Assembly (NCBI GenBank): GCA_903823545.1
Contig: CAIJTL010001091.1
Span: 1-10,808, forward strand
From: an uncultured Planctomycetaceae bacterium
GTDB taxonomy: Bacteria > Planctomycetota > Planctomycetia > Planctomycetales > Planctomycetaceae
Reading direction: 5' to 3'
DNA length: 10,808 nt
This document shows, in pieces, positions 1-6,816 of this stretch. Positions within the stretch are counted from its first letter, which is position 1. Every line of letters starts with the position of its first letter. The position numbers and the translations under genes were made by a program. Below the pieces are notes generated by a model. The model worked only from the letters and a program-made list of their open reading frames with translations. It was not told the origin of the DNA and ran no database searches.

Positions 1-804
1 CGTTGATTGATAGCGATAAGAACTCGCGGCCATTGTTCCGTCGAGCAGCAAGTCACTTCCAACATCGCTCTTCACGAAGAGGTCGTTGGAGTCGTCCATC
101 GGAAGGATCACTTTTAAGCCTGCGGGAGTCAGGCGCAGGTCATCATATTTCGGATTTGATTCCTTCAATAACCACCCCGCCGGGAGCTGCTTACTCTTGC
201 GGTGATAGGTGGCGTTCCCCGCTTTTAGCGTGGTGATCTCAGTGACAATTTCTGGCGCGGGCAGAAGAAATTCGGCATTCAGCAAACGCTGGTCAGCCAA
301 AAAAAGATGTTGCCCGGCGATTTCGATATGAGACGAAAAGTCCCGCTGAGTTTTCACCGTCTGGCCATCAGCGCTCGTTGTCCCGATTGGTTTAAGCAAC
401 TCCGCCGAGAGCCTCGGAAAGAGAACCTCTTGGTTTACCATCAAAAGGCCGTTTACGAGCAACGTGCCGACCAGCATTGGCACAATGAGTCGAAAAGTTG
501 GCACGCCGGCCGAAAGGATCGGATGAATTTCGCGATTCTTTTGTAACATCGCGAAGACAACCATCGTTGAGATCACGGTCAGGATCGGCCCAACCATGTC
601 GAAGAGTAATGTCGTCTGGCAGGCGTAATGTTGAGCCATCTGCCCCAACAGCGATAACACACTCGATCCGTCTTTGGCTCGAGTTTGAAATGCGTCAACA
701 TTCGTGAAGCCATCGAAAATGACGTACAACCCGACCGTGGCAAAGTAGCCAATGCCGAACACATGCCAGAAGCGGCGCAGCAAGTAGCGGTCAAAGGTGG
801 TCAC
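1..804 (-). CDS. LptF/LptG-family lipopolysaccharide export permease (N-terminal part, cut by window edge)
   Basis: Inner-membrane permease of the LptF/LptG (YjgP/YjgQ) family. In the family, two such subunits with the ATPase LptB extract lipopolysaccharide from the inner membrane and feed it to the periplasmic bridge. The frame is open from a GTG at 804 to the window edge (268 residues), so the C-terminal part is missing. The start MTTFDRYLLRRFW is typical of the family. Hydrophobic segments lie at about residues 13-31, 66-88 and 104-124. The second is followed by the cytoplasmic loop KNREIHPILSAGVP, and the third runs into VNQEVLFPRL (about 123-132), the usual entry to the periplasmic beta-jellyroll, which fills residues 133-268. 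An in-frame stop at about 870 and no in-frame ATG downstream of it make GTG 804 the best start; the Shine-Dalgarno (GGGGA, 816-820) is weak. Whether it is LptF or LptG cannot be told. The family call is secure. Confidence 0.88.
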   Translation of the reverse strand, partial: MTTFDRYLLRRFWHVFGIGYFATVGLYVIFDGFTNVDAFQTRAKDGSSVLSLLGQMAQHYACQTTLLFDMVGPILTVISTMVVFAMLQKNREIHPILSAGVPTFRLIVPMLVGTLLVNGLLMVNQEVLFPRLSAELLKPIGTTSADGQTVKTQRDFSSHIEIAGQHLFLADQRLLNAEFLLPAPEIVTEITTLKAGNATYHRKSKQLPAGWLLKESNPKYDDLRLTPAGLKVILPMDDSNDLFVKSDVGSDLLLDGTMAASSYRYQST

Positions 805-866
805 GGCGAATCCATTCCCCGCGCAGGCTCGACGGATATCCGTTCCGTCAATTTCCAGCGGGCGGG

Positions 867-895
867 ATTACAGGCCAATCGGCGTGATCGGTCAA
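867..895 (-). promoter_or_regulatory. Sigma-70-like promoter for the LptF/LptG permease gene
   Basis: On the minus strand, TTGACC (895-890) and TGTAAT (872-867) each match the -35 and -10 consensus at five of six positions and are separated by exactly 17 bases. Transcription would start near 860, giving a leader of about 55 nt before the GTG at 804. The position, directly upstream of an otherwise promoterless gene start, supports the call. It is a sequence match only. Confidence 0.55.
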
Positions 896-996
896 GCGCT
901 GTCACCGGACAATCGGCTCAAACTGGTCGCAATTCATGATTTCAAGTGCCTCACCAACTGGGGCGCCGAATCGAACGAAGACCGATTAAGCTCGTC

Positions 997-1025
997 TTGT
1001 CCGAATTGACTTAACGGCCTATCGT
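997..1025 (+). promoter_or_regulatory. Weak candidate promoter for the lipoprotein / vWA genes
   Basis: TTGTCC (997-1002) and TATCGT (1020-1025) are separated by 17 bases and match the -35 and -10 consensus at four of six positions each. The predicted start near 1032 leaves about 48 nt before the ATG at 1080. A nearer TTGACT (1006-1011) has no -10 at a suitable distance. The match is weak and offered mainly because the divergent gene pair needs a promoter in this gap. Confidence 0.25.
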
Positions 1026-1079
1026 CCAGTTGCTTCACCGACCTGGATGTCTGCTTATTGAGAGTCAGAGGGCGCAGAA

Positions 1080-1346
1080 ATGCGAAGCTTCAATTGGATT
1101 CTGTTGGGATTAGTCTCGTGCATGATTTCGACAGGCTGTGCACTGACACATGAAGCTCAGCCGCATCGGCTCTGGCGTTTCAATCGCGGTCCGGGACCGA
1201 GTTCTAATCCGTATTTCTCCGTGAACGACCCCATCGCCTCACCACAACAGCGTGCAACTGGCTGGGCTCCCCACAAGCCGAATACTGGTGACACCAGAGC
1301 GTCTCTCGATACCGCACATGAGTCGCCGGTTGCTGATCGAGACTAA
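1080..1346 (+). CDS. Small putative lipoprotein, function unknown
   Basis: An 88-residue protein that I do not recognise by function. Residues 1-20 form a lipoprotein signal: a short positive start (MRSFN), a hydrophobic core (WILLGLVSCMI) and the lipobox STGC with the acceptor cysteine at position 20. The mature part is about 69 residues, polar and rich in Pro, Gly and Asn, with no membrane segment or cysteine pair, so it is probably a membrane-anchored periplasmic or outer-membrane peptide. The start is supported by AGAGGG (1067-1072) 7 nt upstream of the ATG. It is transcribed towards the vWA gene 129 nt downstream, and they may share a transcript. The signal and ribosome site make it likely real despite its size. 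Confidence 0.65.
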   Translation: MRSFNWILLGLVSCMISTGCALTHEAQPHRLWRFNRGPGPSSNPYFSVNDPIASPQQRATGWAPHKPNTGDTRASLDTAHESPVADRD

Positions 1347-1475
1347 GCTCGCCACACTCATTCACAACGCACGTCGGTCGGATTTGCTGTCGCGAAAGTC
1401 GGCACTTCAAAACGTGCAGAACGAGTCGTTACTGAAGCGTTCGTTGACGTTTCAGATTAGTAAGGCGCTCACGTC

Positions 1476-3452
1476 GTGTATTTCGCAAACACATGGGGCC
1501 TATTGGGGCTCGTTGCGTTGCCGGTTATCGTGGTGATCCACCTGTATCATCGACGTTACCCGACATTGCCAATCGCTGGCTTACATCTTTGGGGCGTTGA
1601 AACTCACACAACAACCGCAGGACGCACCCGAGAGCGACTGCCGCTGACAGCATCGCTGATTTGTGAGCTTTTAGCGGCGTTCTTGTTGTCTTTGGTGCTT
1701 GCAGATCCACGATGGGGACAGCTCGGCAAAGTCGCTCATCTCGTCGTGGTTTTAGACAACTCCGCCTCAATGTCGGCGCGGCCTCCCGGAGAGAAGCCGT
1801 TTCGAGAAAGTGCGATCGATGAGTTAGAGCGTCGTATCTCGCAATTGCCACGAGGGAGTGTCGTCACGCTGCTTCGAACGGGGCGAAGACCTGAAATGTT
1901 GGCCGGTCCAGCAACCTCGTGGGATGAGGCCAAGCAGAAACTTGTCGACTGGAGACCATCGCTTCCGAAACATGATTTTCTGCCAACCTGGGATCTTGCC
2001 GCGCAACTGGCGGAAGGGAATGGAAAACTCTTGTTCCTGACTGATGCCGTGCCGGGCGAAGATGTTGCTGTCCCGAAAACAATGGAGGTCGCCTCTGTTG
2101 GCCGCACATTGGAGAACGTTTCAATCTCAGCCGCTCGCTGGGACTTTGATTCACTGGCCGCAAAAGGACGCGTCTTTGTACGTCTGACGAATCATGGGAG
2201 GCGAAAAGCCAACGTAAGAATTGCCGGAATGCTCGGCTCGGTGGATGGCTTGAACGAGGCAGCAGCTCGTGAAGCCAGAGTCCCCGCTGGTAACACCGCG
2301 ACAACCACTGACGCTCCACTTCGTAAGAAGATCTTCGAGAATGACGTGACTCTCGATGTAGGAGCATCGGTACCACTCGAGGTTGACGTTCCAGGTGGTC
2401 TCGGCCGAATGACGCTCGAATGCGAGTCCATCGGCGACGGGCTCGCGCTGGATAACCGCGTTGAGTTGATTGAGCCGAAGGTTCGTTTATTGCATGTGGC
2501 GGTCACGCTTCCCAAAGACAACGCAACTGAGCAAGCGGTGAATCGTGTGCTTACGACATTGCCTAATATCAGCGTCACTGAAAGCGAGACCGCAGAGCTG
2601 ATTATCGCGCCTTCCGATCCGTTACCACCTTCGCAGCGAGAGCTGTGGTGGTTAGGCATCGGACCGCTCGATACGTCCGATGAGGCTCGCAAAGCTGCTT
2701 TAGATTTGGCCGGCCCGTATGTGCTGGAAAAGCAAAACCCATTGCTCGATGGCCTGACACTCGGTGGCGTTGTTTGGGGAGGAGCACAACCGGTCAAGCT
2801 TGAGGTATCGCCAATCATCACATCCGGCACCCTGCCCCTCTTGGCGCGTCTGACGGGAACCCGAACGACCGCCTATTTGCTCAACATAGATTTCGCTCGG
2901 ACAAACCTCGGTGATAGCCCCGACTGGCCGATCCTAATGAGTAATCTCGTTGAACTTCGCCGTGACAACCTACCGGGCTTGCGACGCTCGAACTATCGGA
3001 TGAACGAGGAGATTCGGTTCCGAATTGCTGACACGGCTGCTGCAGCGGTTACCTCCTCAACTCAACAGAACGGTTCGGCAAACGGGGCAACACAAAACGA
3101 ACAAGAGGCAGATAGTCCACGCACTTTGCTACTTGTGCATCGTGGCCTCAAACGACCGCTGGCGCGAGCGAGCACGATCGAAATTCCGTTGCTGGATGAA
3201 TCCGGCGTGTATTCCGTCCTCGACGGAGAGAATCTTGTCGGGGAGTTCGCCGTCGCTTTCTTTGATTCCGAAGAGTCTTCGTTAAGCAATCTCAGGCCCG
3301 GACGTCGTGAGCCTGAAATGTCGACCTCGGAATCAGGATTCTTGCTCGATCAGCCACTGACTTGGATTGTGCTGATCGGAATTGTGCTGATCGCCGCCGC
3401 CGCGTTTGCCGACTGGAGCGTGCTACGTTCGAGTGCTGGCAGAAGAGGTTGA
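1476..3452 (+). CDS. BatA-type membrane protein with von Willebrand factor A domain
   Basis: A 658-residue inner-membrane protein. It opens with the BatA-type N-terminal region: hydrophobic segments at about 5-22 and 58-76 around a short loop carrying HLYHRRYPTLPIAG. A vWA domain follows from about residue 86, where VVLDNSASMS supplies the MIDAS Asp94-x-Ser96-x-Ser98, with a probable Thr near 171 and Asp190 in LFLTDAVPG. Metal binding therefore looks intact. Residues 210-620 are probably extracytoplasmic and end in a membrane anchor at about 630-647. In the family such proteins usually act with a MoxR-type AAA ATPase and a DUF58 protein in envelope or stress functions. Neither partner is within this window. 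GTG 1476 is the only practical start because an in-frame TAA lies at 1461-1463; AAGG (1462-1465) is its ribosome site. The gene ends 11 nt from the convergent dehydrogenase gene. Exact role unknown. Confidence 0.85.
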   Translation: MYFANTWGLLGLVALPVIVVIHLYHRRYPTLPIAGLHLWGVETHTTTAGRTRERLPLTASLICELLAAFLLSLVLADPRWGQLGKVAHLVVVLDNSASMSARPPGEKPFRESAIDELERRISQLPRGSVVTLLRTGRRPEMLAGPATSWDEAKQKLVDWRPSLPKHDFLPTWDLAAQLAEGNGKLLFLTDAVPGEDVAVPKTMEVASVGRTLENVSISAARWDFDSLAAKGRVFVRLTNHGRRKANVRIAGMLGSVDGLNEAAAREARVPAGNTATTTDAPLRKKIFENDVTLDVGASVPLEVDVPGGLGRMTLECESIGDGLALDNRVELIEPKVRLLHVAVTLPKDNATEQAVNRVLTTLPNISVTESETAELIIAPSDPLPPSQRELWWLGIGPLDTSDEARKAALDLAGPYVLEKQNPLLDGLTLGGVVWGGAQPVKLEVSPIITSGTLPLLARLTGTRTTAYLLNIDFARTNLGDSPDWPILMSNLVELRRDNLPGLRRSNYRMNEEIRFRIADTAAAAVTSSTQQNGSANGATQNEQEADSPRTLLLVHRGLKRPLARASTIEIPLLDESGVYSVLDGENLVGEFAVAFFDSEESSLSNLRPGRREPEMSTSESGFLLDQPLTWIVLIGIVLIAAAAFADWSVLRSSAGRRG

Positions 3453-3463
3453 TCGTTGCCCTT

Positions 3464-4246
3464 TTACATTTCCCCTTCCGCTCGGTTCGACCACCAGGGC
3501 AAACTGACGCCACCGTCGATGGTCAGCGTACTTCCGGTCATGTAGTCAGCGTCATCGCTCAGCACATAAGTAACGGCTTTCGCGATCTCGTCTGGTTGCC
3601 CCATGCGGCCCCATGGGAGTTTCTCACCGCCGACTTTGATTTGATCTTCGGTGAAGAATTTTCGCTCGCCCGGTGTGTCGATCCAGCCGGGATGCACGAT
3701 GTTGACTCGAATTCGCTTGGAGGCCAATTCAAGTGCCGCCGTCCGAGCCATATGGTCGATCGCCGCTTTCGCCATGTTGTAGGCCATCGCTGTTGGAATC
3801 GGGATCACCGCGTGCGGTGAGCTGACCACGACCATTGAACCGCGAGTTCCTTGCTTGAGCATCTGCTGAGCGGATGCTCGAACGCCATAAAATGCGCCCC
3901 ACATCGAAACGTCGATCGTGCGTCGGAAGCCTTCCATGTCCGCGTCGACCATCAATTGTCGGTCGCTGTAGGCGGCGTTGGAGACAAACAGATCGAGGCT
4001 GCCGAACTCACCTGCAGTCTTGGCGACCATCTCTTCGACCGCCGCTTGTTGCGAAACGTCGGCCTGGAGCAGCAGACATTTTCGGCCGAGCTTATGAATC
4101 TCGCCCGCGACTTCGTCTGCGTTCTCGCGGTGCGACCGGAAGTTTATGGCCACGTTGGCCCCTTCCTTCGCGAGGTTAATCGCTATCGCTCGCCCAATAC
4201 CCAATGAGGCTCCCGTTACCAACGCATTTCGCCCAGCAAATTTCAT
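3464..4246 (-). CDS. Short-chain dehydrogenase/reductase (SDR), glucose-1-dehydrogenase-like
   Basis: A classical SDR of 260 residues, the usual family length, probably a cytosolic NAD(P)-dependent oxidoreductase. The cofactor loop TGASLGIG is at 11-18, NFRSHR at 35-40 follows the second strand (an arginine here suits NADP), ADV is at 62-64, SNAA at 89-92, Ser143 is the likely catalytic serine, Tyr156-x-x-x-Lys160 the active site, HPG at 185-187, and TGSTLTIDGG near the C-terminus. The pattern, including SSPHAVIPIP after the serine, resembles Bacillus glucose 1-dehydrogenase, but the substrate is unknown. Oddities: the tetrad asparagine expected in NxxG is Ser114 (SMWG), and NNAG has become SNAA. 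The gene is transcribed towards the vWA gene. Its leader contains a 7-bp hairpin (4280-4301), and the strong terminator at 4328-4365 separates it from the iron-sulfur gene, so it should have its own promoter; I see no convincing one. Confidence 0.9.
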   Translation of the reverse strand: MKFAGRNALVTGASLGIGRAIAINLAKEGANVAINFRSHRENADEVAGEIHKLGRKCLLLQADVSQQAAVEEMVAKTAGEFGSLDLFVSNAAYSDRQLMVDADMEGFRRTIDVSMWGAFYGVRASAQQMLKQGTRGSMVVVSSPHAVIPIPTAMAYNMAKAAIDHMARTAALELASKRIRVNIVHPGWIDTPGERKFFTEDQIKVGGEKLPWGRMGQPDEIAKAVTYVLSDDADYMTGSTLTIDGGVSLPWWSNRAEGEM

Positions 4247-4279
4247 TGTCTCGATCCCGTCTTCAATGCCACGCTCGTA

Positions 4280-4301
4280 GAACGGGCCTCCAGACCCGTT
4301 C
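4280..4301. repeat. Small hairpin, copy 1 of a paired repeat
   Basis: GAACGGG (4280-4286) pairs perfectly with CCCGTTC (4295-4301) around the 8-nt loop CCTCCAGA. Its left flank (GTAG at 4277-4280) also occurs in the larger hairpin at 4328-4365. The two have the same design (gtag-R-acgg-S, 8-nt loop, complement) and differ by paired substitutions in the stem. It sits in the leader of the dehydrogenase gene, 34 nt from its ATG. It may be a member of a dispersed REP-like family or a relic terminator. Confidence 0.6.
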
Positions 4302-4327
4302 GCTGAGATTCAAATTACTCACAACGA

Positions 4328-4365
4328 AAAAAGTAGGACGGCCCTGGAGAGCCGTCCTACTTTTT
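4328..4365. terminator. Strong bidirectional terminator hairpin (copy 2 of the paired repeat)
   Basis: A perfect 15-bp stem: AAAAAGTAGGACGGC (4328-4342) with GCCGTCCTACTTTTT (4351-4365), around the 8-nt loop CCTGGAGA. GC-rich inside with an A-tract on one side and a T-tract on the other, it has the form of a Rho-independent terminator on both strands. It lies 17 nt past the stop of the iron-sulfur gene, which it should terminate, and insulates the dehydrogenase gene downstream. It shares its layout with the hairpin at 4280-4301. Confidence 0.85.
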
Positions 4366-4382
4366 AGTTTTACGAAAATCAA

Positions 4383-4832
4383 TTAGACAGAGAAGCTAGT
4401 GCCACAACCGCAGGACTTCTTGGCATTCGGGTTGTCGAAGGTGAAGCCACGTCGTTCGATGCCGTCATAGAAATCGACGGTCGTCCCTTCGAGGAACATC
4501 GCACTCTTGCGATCGACGGCGACTCGGAGACCGTGCTGAGTCGTCACAACATCGTTCATTTCGTCGACCTTGTCGTCGAAACCGAGGCTATATGAGAACC
4601 CGCTGCATCCGCCACCTGCGATGCCGACTCGCAAGACGGTTCCTTCGGGCAGCTTCTTGTCGCTAAGGACTCGGTTCATTTCACCGGCTGCCTTTTCGGT
4701 GATGGTGACGCACGATGCGACGGTGGAAGTCGCAGACGGAGTCGAGCCACAGGATGAACCTGATGAACCGCAGCTTGATTGGCCGGATTGTGTTGAGCAA
4801 GTTGAACCGGAAGGCATAGTGGCAACGGACAT
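4383..4832 (-). CDS. IscA/ErpA-type iron-sulfur cluster assembly protein with Cys/Ser-rich N-terminal extension
   Basis: A 149-residue protein of the HesB/IscA/SufA/ErpA family, A-type carriers that hand Fe-S clusters to target enzymes in the cytosol. The core begins near residue 41 (VTITEKAAGEMNRVL) and has the three conserved cysteines: Cys76 in GIAGGGCSGFSY and Cys141 and Cys143 in SCGCG. Usual family length is about 105-120 residues. The excess is an N-terminal segment (1-40) made mostly of Ser, Gly, Thr and Cys, with Cys12, Cys21 and Cys28, plus Cys41 at the core boundary. The start at 4832 is favoured by AGGAG (4844-4848), 11 nt upstream; the next Met, at residue 6, would be further still from it. 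No isc or suf gene is nearby, so it appears monocistronic, closed by the hairpin at 4328-4365. Which A-type member it is cannot be settled. Confidence 0.93.
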   Translation of the reverse strand: MSVATMPSGSTCSTQSGQSSCGSSGSSCGSTPSATSTVASCVTITEKAAGEMNRVLSDKKLPEGTVLRVGIAGGGCSGFSYSLGFDDKVDEMNDVVTTQHGLRVAVDRKSAMFLEGTTVDFYDGIERRGFTFDNPNAKKSCGCGTSFSV

Positions 4833-4920
4833 GATTCACTGATCTCCTATGTTCGGGAAACGGTTCCGAGAGTGGGTGATTGGGCCGCGTCGACCAGCGG
4901 TTACTCCGGACGACCGGCGA

Positions 4921-4949
4921 AGTATAGGGGGTGACTCTGCCAACGAAAA
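4921..4949 (-). promoter_or_regulatory. Candidate promoter for the IscA-type gene
   Basis: On the minus strand, TATACT (4926-4921) matches the -10 consensus at five of six positions and has TTTTCG (4949-4944, three of six) 17 bases upstream. The predicted start near 4914 gives a leader of about 80 nt. The -10 is good and the -35 weak, as would suit an activator-dependent promoter. Confidence 0.35.
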
Positions 4950-5088
4950 CTGATTTTTCGCAGTTCTAGCTGTGAGAAATCAGAAGGCTTTGGCTGCGTT
5001 CAACTTTTTTCCGCCAACTGAGTCCCTAGGATACAGGTGAAATGAGTCAAATTCTTCCGGCTGTGCCGGTTATCTCAAGGATTGATTG

Positions 5089-5505
5089 ATGCCGACACAC
5101 CGCATCCAACTGAAAGGCCCGTGGGACGTTCAGCGACTTGATCAAAATGAACCACCAGTGAGAGTCTTTATGCCGGCGGCCTGGGGCGAGGTTTTCGGAG
5201 GTTCACCGGGGCGTGCTCAGTTTCGCAGGAAGTTCAATCAGCCCACTAATCTCGAAGCCCATGAACGAGTTTGGATCGTTTTCGATGGAGTTGGTGGAGA
5301 GGGCTTGGTCCGAATTAATGGCCAAGAACTCGGTACAATCACCGCTGAGTCGACAACGGCCGAGTTTGAAATCACGCAGCAACTTGCGTTGCATAACGAG
5401 TTGCTAGTCGATTTGACGGTGGTCGCGGAAAGCGGGCCTGGCACGGATCTTGGATTATGGGGGGCGGTTGTTTTGGAAATCCGCTTTGAACCACTTGTTC
5501 CCTGA
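5089..5505 (+). CDS. Stand-alone GH2-like sugar-binding (jelly-roll) domain protein
   Basis: A 138-residue protein resembling the N-terminal sugar-binding beta-sandwich of glycoside hydrolase family 2 (galactose-binding-like fold). Visible landmarks are LKGPWDV (8-14), the MPAAW block (28-32), FRRKF (45-49), VWIVFDGVGGEGLVRINGQELG (61-82), a polar strand FEITQQL (93-99) leading to HNELLVDL (102-109), and GLWGAVVLEI (122-131), a typical end of this domain. There is no signal peptide, membrane segment or catalytic TIM barrel, so no glycosidase activity is expected. It could bind a carbohydrate or be a domesticated fragment of a larger enzyme. ATG 5089 is preferred over the adjacent in-frame TTG 5086 because AAGGA (5077-5081) sits 7 nt before it. 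FtsW follows 112 nt downstream on the same strand, behind a possible terminator. Confidence 0.75.
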   Translation: MPTHRIQLKGPWDVQRLDQNEPPVRVFMPAAWGEVFGGSPGRAQFRRKFNQPTNLEAHERVWIVFDGVGGEGLVRINGQELGTITAESTTAEFEITQQLALHNELLVDLTVVAESGPGTDLGLWGAVVLEIRFEPLVP

Positions 5506-5529
5506 TCGCTCCAGATCGCACAGTCGGTC

Positions 5530-5554
5530 GGGGGCGAGTTCCAATTGAGCCCCC
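5530..5554 (+). terminator. Possible weak terminator after the jelly-roll gene
   Basis: GGGGGC (5530-5535) can pair with GCCCCC (5549-5554) around a 13-nt loop, followed by the pyrimidine run CTTCCCTTCC instead of a clean T-tract. It lies 24 nt past the stop of the jelly-roll gene and before FtsW. Six G-C pairs make a stable stem, but lack of a T-run makes termination uncertain. Confidence 0.3.
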
Positions 5555-5617
5555 CTTCCCTTCCGGTCGATTCAAGAGCACATCGCTTGTTGCTCCATTT
5601 GCCGTAGTGAGTCGCTC

Positions 5618-6793
5618 GTGAACTCGGAACGAAACCTATTTGTCTCACTGGCTTGCGTGCTGCTGGGGTTCGGCGTGCTCATGGTTTATAGCGCGAGTAT
5701 CACCTCACGCCCCACCGAGTTCGAGCAGATTTATCTCTCAAAGCACATGATCCACCTTGTCGTTGGTGTGCTGGCTGGGAGCTTGTGCTCGACAGTCCCG
5801 ACTCAGTTTTGGCGAAGAGCGGCCCCGTGGCTCTTTGTCGGAACCCTCGCGTTCGTTGTCTTGGTGTTGGTTCCGGGAATCGGAACGCGAGTGAACGGTG
5901 CCCAACGCTGGCTCCGGTTTGGCCCGTTGCAGATGCAGCCTTCGGAGTTGGCCAAGGTCACATTGCCCATGTTGTTGGGGGCGATGGTTGTCAAACGGCG
6001 GACGCAACTTCATCGGTGGTTTGCCGGGACGATCCCGTTCATCCTCCCGATTGGGGTGGTTATGCCCTTGGTTCTCAAGCAACCAGATTTGGGAACGGCA
6101 GTCTTCTTGGCGATGTCGAGCGGGATGTTGCTGTTCTTGGCGGGCTGGCCGATTCGCAACTTCGCTCTCGGGTTGATCCCTGCAACGGGAGTTGCACTGA
6201 CACTGAAACAATATCAGTGGCAGCGCATTACCGACTTCATGGCGACTTGGACCGACATCGAACGGGCGAGCTACCACGTCAAGCAGTCATTGCTTTCAAT
6301 GGGCTCTGGCGGCCTGATGGGTGTTGGTTTGGGTAAAGGATGGCAGAAGCTGAGTTTCTTGCCCGAAGCCAATACGGACTTTGTCATCGCCGTGGTTGGT
6401 GAAGAATTGGGGCTCGTTGGTTCTCTCGGTTTGATTCTGCTTTGGGTCGGATTCTTCATCACCGGCTTAGAACTATTTCACAAACACGATCGGCGGAGTT
6501 TTGAATTCCTTGTTGGCGTGACGCTCTTGAGCCAAATGGTTCTTCAAGCCGCGATCAATTTTGCCGTCGTCACGTCGATGCTCCCAACAAAAGGGATTTC
6601 GCATCCACTGATTAGTTACGGCGGCAGCAACCTCGTGATTAACTTAGTTGCGATCGGAATCGTTGTGAGCCTTTCAAAATCTTCAACGGTTGGCGAAGAC
6701 AATTCCATTCAGGGCTTGGTCGAACATCGCCACGCACCGCATATCGGCAAGACCGAATTCAGCCGTAGCGTTGGCAATTCGATCCGCGATTGA
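5618..6793 (+). CDS. ftsW: FtsW/RodA (SEDS) peptidoglycan glycosyltransferase, FtsW-like
   Basis: A 391-residue polytopic inner-membrane protein of the SEDS family, which polymerises lipid II into glycan strands together with a class B penicillin-binding protein. Conserved blocks appear in order: LLGFGVLMVYSAS (16-28), NGAQRWLRFGPLQMQPSELAK (93-113), QPDLGT (155-160), WQKLSFLPEANTDFVIAVVGEELG (242-265) and MLPTKGISHPLISYGGSN (321-338). Asp254 in PEANTDF appears to match the catalytic aspartate of SEDS enzymes. SYGGSS, the usual form, is SYGGSN here. About ten membrane spans fit, and a polar tail follows from about 356. FtsW is favoured over RodA by the LPEANTDFVIAVVGEELG and MLPTKG blocks. 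The GTG start has no in-frame ATG nearby upstream and only a weak ribosome site (GTGAG, 5607-5611). No mur, mra or other division genes flank it. It ends 23 nt from the convergent mgsA stop. Confidence 0.93.
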   Translation: MNSERNLFVSLACVLLGFGVLMVYSASITSRPTEFEQIYLSKHMIHLVVGVLAGSLCSTVPTQFWRRAAPWLFVGTLAFVVLVLVPGIGTRVNGAQRWLRFGPLQMQPSELAKVTLPMLLGAMVVKRRTQLHRWFAGTIPFILPIGVVMPLVLKQPDLGTAVFLAMSSGMLLFLAGWPIRNFALGLIPATGVALTLKQYQWQRITDFMATWTDIERASYHVKQSLLSMGSGGLMGVGLGKGWQKLSFLPEANTDFVIAVVGEELGLVGSLGLILLWVGFFITGLELFHKHDRRSFEFLVGVTLLSQMVLQAAINFAVVTSMLPTKGISHPLISYGGSNLVINLVAIGIVVSLSKSSTVGEDNSIQGLVEHRHAPHIGKTEFSRSVGNSIRD

Positions 6794-6816
6794 AGTCTCT
6801 CAGACGTCGATCTGCG

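Noticed and set aside
1006..1011. TTGACT as a -35 box for the lipoprotein gene
   Set aside because: No -10-like hexamer lies 16-18 bases downstream.
1252..1536. Plus-strand frame overlapping the end of the lipoprotein gene and the start of the vWA gene
   Set aside because: No ribosome site, overlaps two better-supported genes in other frames, and no recognisable motif.
2192..2830. Long minus-strand frame (212 codons) inside the vWA gene
   Set aside because: It is antisense to a well-supported coding frame, is low-complexity Ser/Thr-rich and has no family motif.
3362..3820. Plus-strand frame crossing the vWA and dehydrogenase gene ends
   Set aside because: It spans the ends of two convergent real genes and has no motif or ribosome site.
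5738..6336. Long frames on both strands inside ftsW (179 and 183 codons)
   Set aside because: Both shadow a clear SEDS protein; the translations are polar and unlike any family.
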